A DNA stretch of 64,000 nt from Platerodrilus igneus (taxonomy: Eukaryota > Arthropoda > Insecta > Coleoptera > Lycidae). Within the stretch, counting starts at the first letter, position 1. Each line of letters starts with the position of its first letter. The notes beneath the pieces were generated by a model that made no database searches, was not told the origin of the DNA, and saw only the letters and a program-made list of their open reading frames with translations. The stretch spans positions 62,001 through 126,000 of the forward strand of contig JARFIW010000885.1 in NCBI GenBank assembly GCA_036346225.1, given 5' to 3'. Shown piece after piece: positions 35,401 to 46,559 of the stretch. The position numbers and the translations under genes were made by a program.

Positions 35401-37789
35401 GGCAGAAGGACGTTGCATTACTTGTAACGTATTTTTTTACTCAGTTACACTTTCCTTATTAATCTAATATAATGCTTCAATAAAATAAAAATATAATTTA
35501 TAAATATCTGATTACTTAAAATAATTCCTAAAATATATAATGGGAAATGCGCTCCTTTGCTTTAGAGATCTAAGTTTCTATAATAAGAATCGCCAGTCTG
35601 TCATTTCGTGTCACTTTTCTATCAGCGTTTAAACAGGTAAGCTGCTATCCGCAGCGTAGAAGGGTCAAAATGGTTCCAGGCACATGGCCTGCAATACGGT
35701 CCGTAAGAAAGTTCAATTAATTTAACCTTCGTGTCTGAATGTGGTTCCTGGCAGCTTTTGGGTGATGGTTTTATTTTGTATTCCACCTTCAGCGAGTTAG
35801 TTGATTCCTGCAGGCCGAAGAAGACAGAAGTCCCCTCCATCATTAAAACAGTTGGTATAATTAATTAGATAAATTTTATTAATGCTTTCCTCGTAGTGCA
35901 ATATCATCAATACTATGAATACTACTGAAATGAAAATTTAAATTGAGATTTAAAATACGAGAAAATAATAAAACATACTTAATAAATATTTGGTTTGGTT
36001 AAATAATATTTTGTTCAGAAGATCTTTTATAATTTCAGCGTTAAATTCAGTCGTAATGGTATGTTTCCTGTTGCGTGCATCGCAGATGTATATGGAATAG
36101 TTCACATGTGGTGTTATATGGTTATAGTCTAAAAGTTCAAATTTTTTGATTGAACTGTACCTCGGCACGTGAGTGACATTTAATCTTTAATTTCAGTTAT
36201 ATTTAATTAAATGTTTTACGAATGATCAAAGGTTAAAATTTTACCTTGATTTAGTTATCTTAAAATTCATTTAGAAAAAGAAAGATCCCGCACTAAATTT
36301 GTAACTTTACAAAATTTTAAAGATGGCTATGTGGTTTGCCTATCGTATTTGTTTCACAATCAGACAGTAGTGCCTACACTAAAAAAAGTTGTTATTGACG
36401 TATGATGTCAAAAATATCTAGCTATTCAATATAAATACCACATGTTACTTTGCGTTACTTTAAAAATATTTTTAGTTATTTTGAGGTCATGTAGTTTGAT
36501 TTTTAAAGAACATGATGAATTTTTTTTATAAGACATTAAGTAAAGCTAACTCTTTGTTGAGTGATGCAATTTTATAAGACGTTAAATTATCTAATTTTTT
36601 TTGTGAGGTCGACCGTAGTACTACAGATGACTATAATTAAAATATGAAATATGAATTACTAAGAAAGTATAAACTTTATAGTAAACTTATGTAGAAATAT
36701 TCAATTTTGAGATCTTTGTGTTTTTTTTTTGAAGACAGAACCATACTAGTTTCTTTTTATGTAAATTTTTGTTGAAAAAGTTAATGCAGAAATAAACCAA
36801 GAGAATTTAATTAAATAGAATTTATTTTTGCTCGACTTTTTTATTATTAAAAATTCAAGTGAAATTTATAGAATCTTAATAAGCAAAAGGGTAACTGTGT
36901 CCCATGATAACAAATACCCTGGGTATATATATTTTTGAAACTTAAATTCAATTATATTATATTTGATGTATATTTTTAAGGACACAAACGGTGTCCATGT
37001 TGTGCATTTGTTTGTTCACAGGTTAAGTCGAGACATTAACACATCTGGCAATTGATATGTTGGTAAGTGCTTTGCAAGGTTAATATATAGGTTTTGTGGC
37101 TATATAAGAGGTGTAGATTCAAGGTTTCCGCATTCCCCTAATACAAGTACATTTATCTTTGTATGTTGTTGTATTGAAAAATACGGTGGCGCTCATTATT
37201 TATATTTTTGGTCAATTGACAACCCATGACCCAAGCTCATGATCTACCCACTACTAGCCGTTTATCTCTAAAGAGTTTTTCTTTTCCTCAAGCCGTTTTC
37301 CATCCAACTTTACCTTGGGCTTCTATCATTAATAAGAAATTCTCGACTTTGTGATATCAGGTAAGATAGTCGTTAATGTTATATGGAGGTCCAATTTGCT
37401 ATCTGATATTCACGAGGGATTATAGAATAATGCGACATGCTTTTAAACCCACCGACAATATGATTAATTCAATAGAGTGTATGTGGGATAAACCTTAACT
37501 ATATTATAATTTTCAATGTAAATTGATTTCTTTTGTAAAATATATCCCAAACCCAAATTCTACATTTACATGTGTACAATTATTTTTCCTATATTCTGAC
37601 AAAAGTTTATTAAAGTTGGTTCCCTTAAGTAGCTTGTGATAGGTAATGCACGTGTTCTATATGATATTAAAAAAATTCTTGTATAGATTGCCAAGAAAGA
37701 CTAAATTATAGCAGCTAGGTAATTCCTGGGTTTTCAATATTTTTTTGGGGATTATTGGGGTTTAATGTTAAAATATCTAGGTAAAAAGC
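35401..37789. other. AT-rich intergenic stretch
   Basis: About 2.4 kb with many T and A runs. Short frames at 35622-35843 and 35950-36168 on the minus strand show nothing I recognise. I see no repeat shared with the rest of the window. Confidence 0.5.
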
Positions 37790-37794
37790 ATGCA

Positions 37795-38365
37795 AATGAT
37801 TGGCAACACTGATTTTCTATCACAAATGGTCACGTTTATCGGATATTGCACATCTATGGTACAACCACATTGGACATTATGGCTTTGCGCAACGTTTGAA
37901 ATAGGTGAGGCCATACGCGGTGTAAATACCATTGTACATTTACGAGGCTTCATTTATTTGGAATTTCGGTGGATGTCGTTATCTATCTAAAGAATAGTTT
38001 GGAAACCCATCGCACTAAAACCTCCATCTTAAGAAATTATTAACTTACAGCTTTTTGAGGTTAAACCTACGATATAGTTCAAAACCAATTATTAATACAA
38101 CATTTGTAATATTAAAATAGATAGATATAAAAGGACCCAACCTATATTTATAAATTACCCGAACTTTTATCGATTTTCACACGCAAGACAGCCAACTAAC
38201 ATTTTTTTGTGCGAAATCTGCATATTCCATTAAAAGAGAATCTTGAGCACCGCCTTTCACCTAAAAACGCACAGGGTTGCTATGAAACATAAATTGAAGC
38301 AAAGGACATTTGCATTAATAATTTATACTTAGTAAATACAGAACAATTGTCTAAGAATACGACAC
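37795..38365 (+). promoter_or_regulatory. Unit A upstream region and 5' leader
   Basis: This matches the regions before arrays B and C: TTTTCTATCACAA, GGACATTATGGCTTTGCGCA, ATAGGTGAGGCCATACGC and AATAGTTTGG. It then has the TATA box at 38126 and the leader with CACCGCCTTTCAC and ATACGACACATGATGCAG. Unlike B and C, the site GGATATTGCACATCT is uninterrupted by the solo LTR. Confidence 0.8.
38126..38134 (+). promoter_or_regulatory. TATA box of unit A
   Basis: TATAAAAGG, 240 bp upstream of the ATG at 38366. It is kept at the same place in units B and C, which supports a shared promoter. Confidence 0.65.
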
Positions 38366-39424
38366 ATGATGCAGTCCCACGCCAACAAACGTTTATTCGT
38401 ATGTAATTTGTGTGATTATACTTCATTACGGAAGGCTGAATTACAAATACATTTCCGAACGCATACTAACGAACTTCATGTCGCATGCAATTTGTGTAAT
38501 TATACTGCATCAGAAAAAGGTAGAATACAACAACATTTGAGATCGCATATTGACGAACATGCTATCGAATGCAATTTTTGTTAATTATACCACATCACAA
38601 AAGAAAAACTTACAAGTACATTTGCGATCGCATACTAACGAGCGTCCATTTGCATGCAATTTCTGTGATTATTTCACATCACAAAAAAGTAATATTCAAA
38701 TACATTTGCGATCTCATACTCACAAACACTTATTTGCATGCAACTTGTGCGATTATACTGCATTACAAAAAAGTAGAGTACAACTGCATTTGAAATCGCA
38801 TACTAAAGAACGTCCTTTTGCTTGTAATTTATGTAATTATACCGCATCACAGAAGATTAACTTACAAGTACATTTGCAATATCATACTAATGAGCGTCCA
38901 TTCGCATGCAATTTGTGTAATTATGCTGCGTCACAAAAGATTAACTTACAAATACATATGCGATCGCATACTAACGACCGTCCATTCGCGTGCAATTTGT
39001 GTGATTATACCTCGTCACAAAACAGTAAAATACGACGACATTTGCGGTCGCATACTAACGAACGCCCATTCGCGTGTAATTTGTGTGTTTTTACCGCATC
39101 ACGAAAGGATAACTTACAAATACATTTGCAATCGCATACTAACGAGCGTCCATTCGTATGCAATTTGTGTGATTATACCGCATCACGAAAAAGTAGTGTA
39201 CGACGACATTTGAGATCGCATACTAACGCGCGTTCATTTGCATGCAATTTGTGTGATTATACCGCGTCACAAAAAAGCGAAATACGACGACATTTGCGGT
39301 CGCATACTAACGAACGCCCATTCGCCTGTAATTTGTGTAATTATACCGCATCACAAAAGATTAACTTACAAGTGCATTTGCGATCGCATACTAACGAGCG
39401 TCCATTCGCATACAATTTGTGACT
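38366..39424 (+). pseudogene. Unit A: C2H2 zinc-finger gene, frameshifted after finger 2
   Basis: The ATG at 38366 opens MMQSHANKRLFVCNLC and two fingers. At about 38582 an extra T (TTTTTGTTAATTAT against TTTTTGTAATTAT) ends the frame. The second frame carries the rest of finger 3 and nine complete fingers to the stop at 39420-39422 (NERPFAYNL and stop). The finger order matches unit C one for one through finger 10: SLRKA, SEKGRI, SQKKNL, SQKSNI, LQKSRV, SQKINL, SQKINL, SSQNSKI, then xN and SSV types. Fingers have Cys-x2-Cys-x12-His-x3-His spacing and TNERPFA linkers. It would encode a nuclear DNA-binding protein of about 12 fingers. If the extra T is a sequencing error, the gene is intact. 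Confidence 0.9.
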
Positions 39425-39862
39425 ATACCACATCACAAAAACGTAAAATACAACGACATTTGAGATCGTATACTTACGATTATTCCACATCACAAAAAGG
39501 TAGTATTCAAATACATTTGCTACTACATACTAACTTACGCCTATTAGCATGCAACTTGTGTAATTATACCGCATTGCAGAAAAGTGGAATACAATTATAT
39601 TTGAAGTCGAATACTAAGAGCGTCCATTCAAATGCAATTTTTGTGACTACACCGCATCACAAAAAGTACACTACAACGACATTTGTGGTCGCATACTAAC
39701 AAACGCTCATTCGCACACAATTTGTGTGATTATACGACATCGCGAAAAAGTAGAAAACGAGCAGATTTGAAATCGCATACTAACGAACGTTTCGCTTGGA
39801 ATTTGTGTAATTATACCGCATCACAAAAGAGTTGCTTAAAAGTAAATTTACGAAGCAATTTC
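39425..39862 (+). pseudogene. Unit A: decayed finger tail
   Basis: Finger repeats continue after the stop (for example TTSQKRKIQRHLRS and CNLCNYTALQKSGIQ) but with deletions, shifts and lost Cys/His residues. The tail is cut by the LINE fragment at about 39865 and continues at 41446. Confidence 0.85.
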
Positions 39863-39864
39863 AT

Positions 39865-41445
39865 TAGAACAAGTATTAAAAATATCGAAATCATTCTTAA
39901 ACTTAAGCATTAAATTAAGTAATTACTTCTAAAACTTTATAAACTGGAGATTCAGAAGAAGTAGTAACAAACAATAAAAAATCGGGTTTCAATTTAATTA
40001 ATGGAACCTTAAAGCAGATAAGCGATAATAAGGGCGGTATAATTATCTTGTTGTATAATAATTTATATATAAACCCAACACCCAAGTAGTGTCTTCTATT
40101 CGCTAATTTTGGTAAGCTAACATCAATTTCCCTATGAATCAATTGCCTTTGATTGTTATATGAAATGCATATCGGATAAGATGGGTATATACGAGAAATT
40201 CTAAATTATAAATAACGACAAAATCTTTTTTGAATCATTTCTAATATGTTAGAGGTGGTAGCTGCTTGAGGAAACCAAATGATAGAAGCATACTCTAGTT
40301 GGGATCGAACTAAGCATCTATCAAGAAGGGTTATAACCGACAGATTTTGCAAATGATAAGAGTTTCTAATAATGAATGAAAGACTCCTAGCACCTGAATT
40401 ACCAATACTCTGATTATGTTCTTTAAAACTAAAATTTGAGGTAAATAATATCCCCAAATCCTTCAATCTAGTTACACCAGCGATAGTATTATTATTGATT
40501 TTATATTGAAAACTAATGGGATTACGCTTTTTGGTGAAAGTTATGGACTTGCATTTATTTATGTTGAATGACAGACCATTAGAAATGGTCCAGTTGGCAA
40601 TTTTATCTACATCTTGTTGTAACAAGAAACAGTCATTGACACTATTAATACGTTTGAAAACTTTCACATCATCGGCATATAAGAGACACTGTGAAAACCT
40701 TAGACATTTTGAAAGATCATTAATGAATATAAGAAACAACAAGGGACCAATAATAGAACCTTGTGGAACACCAGATGTAGGTGTAAATGATTTAGATACA
40801 CAGTTATCAATTTTTACCTTATGAATTCTTGCTGTTAAATAAGATTACCAAAAATGAATAGTATGTTGATCAAAATTAAAAGCTTCCACTTTATTCAACA
40901 GAATGTCATGCGACACTTTATCAAAAGCTTTAGTTATGTCAGTTGAAACACAATCTAACTGGGAATTACATTCCACGGCCAGAGCAATCTGATGCGAAAA
41001 CAATAGTAGGTTAGTAACAGTTGATTTCATTCTAACAAAACCATGTTGTTGAGGCACTAAATAGTTCTTAACATGCTCATAAATTTGATCAAGCGGAAGT
41101 TCAAACACTTTAGCAAAAGACGACATACATGCTATCGGTCTATGGTTAATTAAATCTTCTTTGTTTCCCCCTTTAAAAACAGGAAAAATGTGAACAGCCT
41201 TCCACTGGTCAGGAAAAGTGGCTATCTGTATACAAAGATTAAAGATGTTCGTTAGAGGCAAGCCAAGTAGGTCAGCACAACCTATAATGACATAGCCTGG
41301 CACCCCATCAAAACCAACAACAGCTTTAGGTTTAAGCATTTTGATTGCATTAATTGTTTCACATTCAGTAATTTTGCATGCGAAAATACATCAGCATCAT
41401 AATCACAATTAAAGGACTTTGACTTCAGTTTACCTGTGTAGACCG
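39865..41445 (-). pseudogene. Jockey/CR1-like LINE fragment (reverse transcriptase)
   Basis: On the minus strand the RT starts near 41385 with KAVVGFDGVPGYVI. It runs through WKAVHIFPVFKGGNKED, HRPIACMSSFAKVFE, QHGFVRMKSTVTNLL and STDITKAFDKVSHD. After a single stop at about 40845 come GVPQGSIIGPLLFLIFINDL, the intact active site LLYADDVKVF and the C-terminal region LPKLANRRHYLGVGFIYKLL. It lacks the endonuclease, so it is 5'-truncated, as is common for LINE insertions. It sits within the decayed tail of array A. Confidence 0.88.
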
Positions 41446-42312
41446 AACATAACAAAAGAGTAACTTATAAGTACATTTGTGTTCGCATACTAACGAACGT
41501 CCATTTGTATGCAACTTTGATTATATGGCATCATGAAAGAGTTATTTGCAAATTACGTTTGTAGTGGAATACTAACGAATGTCCGTTTGCATGCAATTTG
41601 TGTAATTATACCGTACCACAAGAAAGCAATTTACAAGACTAGGGTCTCACGACAGTAATGCTGTGGCTGCATTGATAGGTTAGGTTACTGTTAGAAATAG
41701 ATATTATTATTAAAAAACACAAAACAGAAATCACTTAATACGCATATCAGTACAGTCTGCAATAGTTTTAGCAACAACTGTTCTGATATGCGTGTTAAGT
41801 GACTTGTGTATTTAATAATAATATCTATTTCTAACAGTAACCTAACCTATTATTACAGCCACGGCATTACTGTCGTGAGACGCTCGTACAAGTACATCTG
41901 TGAACGCGTATTAACATTAGCATGCAATGTGTGTGATAATACCACTTCAAAAAAAGTAGATAACAAGTACATTTGAGGTCACACACTCATTATTATCCAA
42001 TCACTCGCAATTTATGTGATTATACCACATCACAAAAAGTAATTTACATGTACATTTACAATCACATACCAATGAGTGTACATTCCCATGCAATCTGTGT
42101 GATTATACTACATTATGAAAAAATGATATACAAGAAAAAATGCAGTGGCATACCAATGAACTTCCTTTGCTTGCAATTTGCTTAATTATACCACATCACA
42201 AAGGAATAACTTCTAAATACATTTATGTTCGCTCGTAATGTGCGTCCATTCGCAAGCAAGGTGTGTGATAATTCCACATAACAAAAGGGTAACTTACAAC
42301 TACATTTGCGAT
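41446..42312 (+). pseudogene. Unit A: decayed finger tail after the LINE
   Basis: Scattered finger remnants such as CNLCNYTVPQESNLQ-like and 'NERPFVCNF' repeats, in all frames and with many losses. The foldback MITE at 41638-41886 interrupts one of them. The finger sequence fades at about 42312. Confidence 0.8.
41638..41886. mobile_element. Foldback MITE, 249 bp
   Basis: The two halves are inverted repeats of about 100 bp: GTCTCACGACAGTAATGC and AGGTTAGGTTACTGTTAG on the left are mirrored on the right. Target duplication TACAAG lies at 41632-41637 and 41887-41892. It is inserted in a zinc-finger repeat. No coding capacity. The family is not identified. Confidence 0.88.
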
Positions 42313-42334
42313 AGATCGGTTAAAACGTACCTTT

Positions 42335-42765
42335 TGAAAAATTAAACACATCGTGGCATTACAAGTTACAAACAAAAAATATACACAACAACTTCATGGT
42401 TAATTCAATTCCTATCTTAAAATCAAAACAAATGACATTAAATAATTAACTAACTTGGTTGTAACTTCAAAATAGAGTATAATTTAAAACATTACTTGTA
42501 ATATAGCCGTCAAGTGGAAGCTTTTTCAACCTGCCTATCTTGAAAATCTAAAACAAAGTTCTTTAACTTTGCGACTGGCCCGATCGTCTGTACACATGCG
42601 CATTATTACATAAATTCTGACATAACAGAATGCGTTCAGAAACCTGCAAGTGGTTGCTGAATTTTTCTAACAAATACCTTCAAATATCGAAATGTACACT
42701 ATAATATTTTCAATAAGTATCAACCAATGAGAAATCAACTTAGAAACACCACGGATCACTACAAG
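42335..42765 (+). repeat. Segmental duplicate, spacer block 1
   Basis: Colinear with 45033-45641. Shared blocks are AAACACATCGTGGCATTAC, CTTCAAATATCGAAATGTAC and CGGATCACTACAAGTTT. Non-coding. Confidence 0.85.
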
Positions 42766-42767
42766 TT

Positions 42768-43150
42768 TATTAATTTTATTGAAATTGCAATCAAACCTAA
42801 CCCGTGCGTTAGTGACGACTAGGAACTTTGCAACCTTGTTAGCAGCCACAGTCTGAAGCGGTACAAGACATTTCGTTTTTAAAACTGGTCATTTTTCTAA
42901 AAGAAAACGTAAAATCTCACCCGCAGATCAATTTTTATTTTAAGGAATATGATTGTAGGTTTGAACGCGTTTTTGTTATAAATTAAATACTATTTATCTC
43001 TTTTTTATTATCATTGTTATTTTATTGGCAACCTTCGATTATAGCAAATAATATTAGATATAAGAAAGTTATAAAATTTGTTCATAAATTAATAAACGCT
43101 CGATTCTATAGAGAATAATATTTGTTTAATAATAAATTACTTGTGTAATA
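42768..43150 (+). repeat. Segmental duplicate, spacer block 2
   Basis: Colinear with 53380-53755. Shared blocks are ATTAATTTTATTGAAATTGC, GGTACAAGACATTTCGTTT and CTCGATTCTATAGAGAAT. Non-coding. It places the sequence downstream of A beside that upstream of C. Confidence 0.88.
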
Positions 43151-43557
43151 AAAAATATTATTTACTATTTCATTCACCTTGAATATACGCCTATAGTATA
43201 GCAAAGTCTCGACGCCACACCTGTCGTACGTATTAAACACAAGATAAGGATAGCAACAGTCTGTTACGAATTGCTGTTATGAATAGACGTACGACTCTCG
43301 CGTTCTAATTGAAACTGTTGTATTATTCGTTCTTGTAATTACTATTATAGTTCCCATTGTGTTATGTTAACCCCTTGTAATTATTTAATAATTTCAATAA
43401 CTAACGTTATTGCTTTTCGGAGTTGTAAACAACTTCTGTTATTTCGTTTAACCTGTAAATAAAACCACAGAACATTATTAAACATTCAGTATGACTTTAC
43501 ATTCTGTTATGATTGATTTAAGCCCGAATTCCACGACCCTAATCATTGAGTTTATAG
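43151..43557. other. Non-coding spacer
   Basis: No gene or repeat that I can support. Confidence 0.5.
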
Positions 43558-45025
43558 TGTAACCGACCCGAAAGCTGACCGAAACGCCCTCTATAAGCGA
43601 TTCACCGGGCTCCATGATCTATCATCTAGTGACAGTGATTCGAAGACTTCTACGTTGCGTTGCTATAATGTAACCCAAGTTCACACTGGAAAGATGGTGT
43701 TAAGGCGGGCCAAGGTCGTCGGGTTCGAATCCCGACACGGCCCACTTGAAAAATGTTAGGCGAGCATTTTTCACAACAATACACCCTCCTTGGCATGTGA
43801 GGTAAAATAGAGGTCCGGTGTGTGAGTGTTATCACGTACGTTAAAGATCCCTACCTTGCTTGGAACAGCAAGGGTTCGGCAAAAATCAAAATTTTCCAGG
43901 TAAAAAAAACTCGCTTCCTGGCTAATGTTGTACCTTCGGGTGGAGCATTGGAAAATCACATGTAAGGTGTTAAGGCGGGAAGGTTTGAAATAAAACTACA
44001 GTATTTACCTAACTTGACTTTTAATCAAAACAATAACCACTAAATAGGTCATTTACATGAAAGCATAGAAAAATGACATTCAAAGCAAACAGTGCCGTAC
44101 TCAACCTAGGCGATTGGGGAAAGAGCACGGCAGAGAAAACCCCAAACTGACCTCACACTTCTAACTGCATTTGGCACATCTCGACAAGGACATGTGACGT
44201 ACAAGCACCCCAGATCGTCAACATGAATTTGACGGGATGTCAACTGTTACCCAGGCATACCACACTTGACAACTGAAGAAACGTTAGTGTAAACTAGCTA
44301 GTCTTTTCTTGTAGGTTCTGAGGTCGGCAAGGTCAATACTACCCAGCTAAAGTCGAAGAGGGTGGATACCAGGAAGATGACCTGCACCTTGACTACCAAT
44401 GTTCCTCCCCGCACGGACATTAAATGTTAGTAATATTTAACAAAGCTCAATCACACGCGCTCACATACATGCATTAACAGTTCCCATCCCGTGTTACAAA
44501 ATATTTCACAAAGACTAGCCGACTTCCTATTATTTGCAAAAGAGTGCAACTACAAGTACATTGACAAGACGACATAAATCGCTGAAAATGAACTTATAGT
44601 ATGATTGCGCATACTTAAAAGGGCGCTTATTATTGAATAGACTATCTCCAACATAGTCATAAATGCAAACGCGAATTCACGTGATGGTCGGTCATACCAA
44701 AGGTTCTATTTAATTACATCACAACAATTAGCACAGAAGTTAAATACTAGTTAATCATATAGGAACATCGGCTAGATAATAGGATAAACAAAACAACAAC
44801 AATATAATTAAGTTTAAACCGAGATATGAACGATGCAGTGGAATATGTGGTTAATATGCTGAAATAAAACAATTGCACATAAAAAAATGTCAAATGAAAC
44901 ATAATAATATCAAACATTATTAAATATGTTGGCAGCAAAACACATATCTAAAAATTCTACAGCACAAATACAAGCCCAAATTCAGGCGATAGATCTTTAT
45001 ATAAATGCATGTTAGTTAAATATAT
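43558..45025 (+). repeat. LTR-like dispersed repeat, copy 2, with SINE inside
   Basis: Begins TGTAACCGACCCG and runs colinearly with the minus-strand copy at 6229-7372. The SINE at 43710-43965 is inserted in it: the GGTGTTAAGGCGGG stretch is doubled around the SINE and single in the other copy. Without the SINE the copy is about 1.2 kb. The 3' end is diffuse. Confidence 0.72.
43710..43965 (+). repeat. tRNA-derived SINE, copy 4, with 14-bp target duplication
   Basis: Starts just before box B (GGGTTCGAATCCCG) and ends at the GGGTGGAGCA region plus TTGGAAAATCACATG. Box A is missing, so it is 5'-truncated. It is flanked by exact copies of GGTGTTAAGGCGGG at 43696-43709 and 43966-43979. Confidence 0.92.
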
Positions 45026-45032
45026 TAAATTT

Positions 45033-45641
45033 TTTTAAAAATTAAACACATCGTGGCATTACAAACTATAAACAAAACATATACACAACTTTGTGTGTAT
45101 TTCGTTTACTATCTTCAAACCAATACAAATATAACATTAAAAATATAGTACTGTTCATATTCAAACTTGCCCAATAATTTGATTCAATATATCTAGGATG
45201 TCATGTATATGTGATATGTGATGTGATATATGGATATAAATATATCCTTCAATGATTAAATAAGTAACGGTTTGACAATCACTACCTACATCACTCAAAA
45301 CAAAGCTGGAATTACAAGATGTAATCAGAATACCATAAATATCAGCTACAATACAAACTTATAAAATATTACCTGTAATTGACCGCCAAAAAAATTTTTT
45401 TGAGCTGCTATTGAAACCTAAAAAAAGTGCTTTTAACCCTGTCGACTCGCTTGATCCTCTCTACACATGTGCCCCATATAATGTAAATTCTGACGTCACG
45501 GAATGCGTTCAGAAAATTGCAAGTGGTTACTGAGCTATTCGAACAAATACCTTCAAATATCGAAATGTACACTATACTATTTGCAATAATTATTAACAAA
45601 TGAGAAATCGAGGTGGAAACACTGCGGATCACTACAAGTTT
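45033..45641 (+). repeat. Segmental duplicate, spacer block 1'
   Basis: Partner of 42335-42765, with some insertions relative to it. It leads into the upstream region of unit B. Confidence 0.82.
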
Positions 45642-46016
45642 AAATAAATAAAAATAAAGTTAAAGACGCCCAACAACTCAATACAGCCGTGCTAAATTTG
45701 CATCTTGTGTATCATGATCCTAACAATTAAAAAATCTATAATTTAAATAGATTATAAAAAAGCATTTAAACACTTTAGATTAGAAGAAAAAATGTATCTC
45801 CTTATACAAACACCAGGCTAGCTTATCCAATGTTTTAAGAAAAAACCACTTCCATGGTTTAATGAAAATTAAACGTAAATGCAGAATAAGTTAGAAATGC
45901 AATACTTAATCATATTGAGCATACTAATATTACTCATCTGCTGCTTTGCTAGCGTAAATGGAATTAAAACAGTGTTTTCTATCACAATAATAGTGACGTT
46001 ATCGGATATTACACGT

Positions 46017-46401
46017 TGTAAAGGGAGTAACTGTACGGGGTGGTATTTGTTACAATGTTGGGGAGGTTGTCTAGCACGTCGGACCCAAAAGGTAATACCG
46101 TTTATCCACCATTTAATAATAAAGGCACCAACAATAAATCAAGGATACTAATAAATAATAACAGAAACCTTTTGCTTTTATTTCATTTTATTACAGCAAT
46201 GTGAATAATAACTAACAGTAGGAATGACGCGGGTTAGTGTTTCGCGGTCTTCTACTCGATCTCAACTCACGCAGTGCACACGTTCCTCTCGTGGCGGCGC
46301 TGTCTTGTCAGTTGCCTTCGTCCGTTCCACCACTACTTTGTATGGTAGGGGCTGGTATTGCGGCTGTCGACGAGCGAGCCCGCGCTACTGGTTCCGTTAC
46401 A
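46017..46401. mobile_element. Solo LTR shared with unit C
   Basis: 385 bp, TGTAAAGGG...CCGTTACA, with target duplication ACGT at 46013-46016 and 46402-46405. The same insertion is at 61059-61419. Unit A has the uninterrupted site. Confidence 0.85.
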
Positions 46402-46559
46402 ACGTCTGCATGATACAACCACGCTGGACATTATCGCTTTGCGCACCGATTAAAATAGGTGAGGCCATACGCAATAAATACTATTGTAAATTTTACGAAG
46501 CTTCATTTATTTGAAGTTTTGGTAGATGCCGTTATCTAACTAAGGAATAGTTTGAAAAT

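Noticed and set aside
43690..43740. A tRNA gene suggested by GGGTTCGAATCCCG
   Set aside because: Only the box B half is present and the sequence continues into the SINE body; no acceptor stem or box A.
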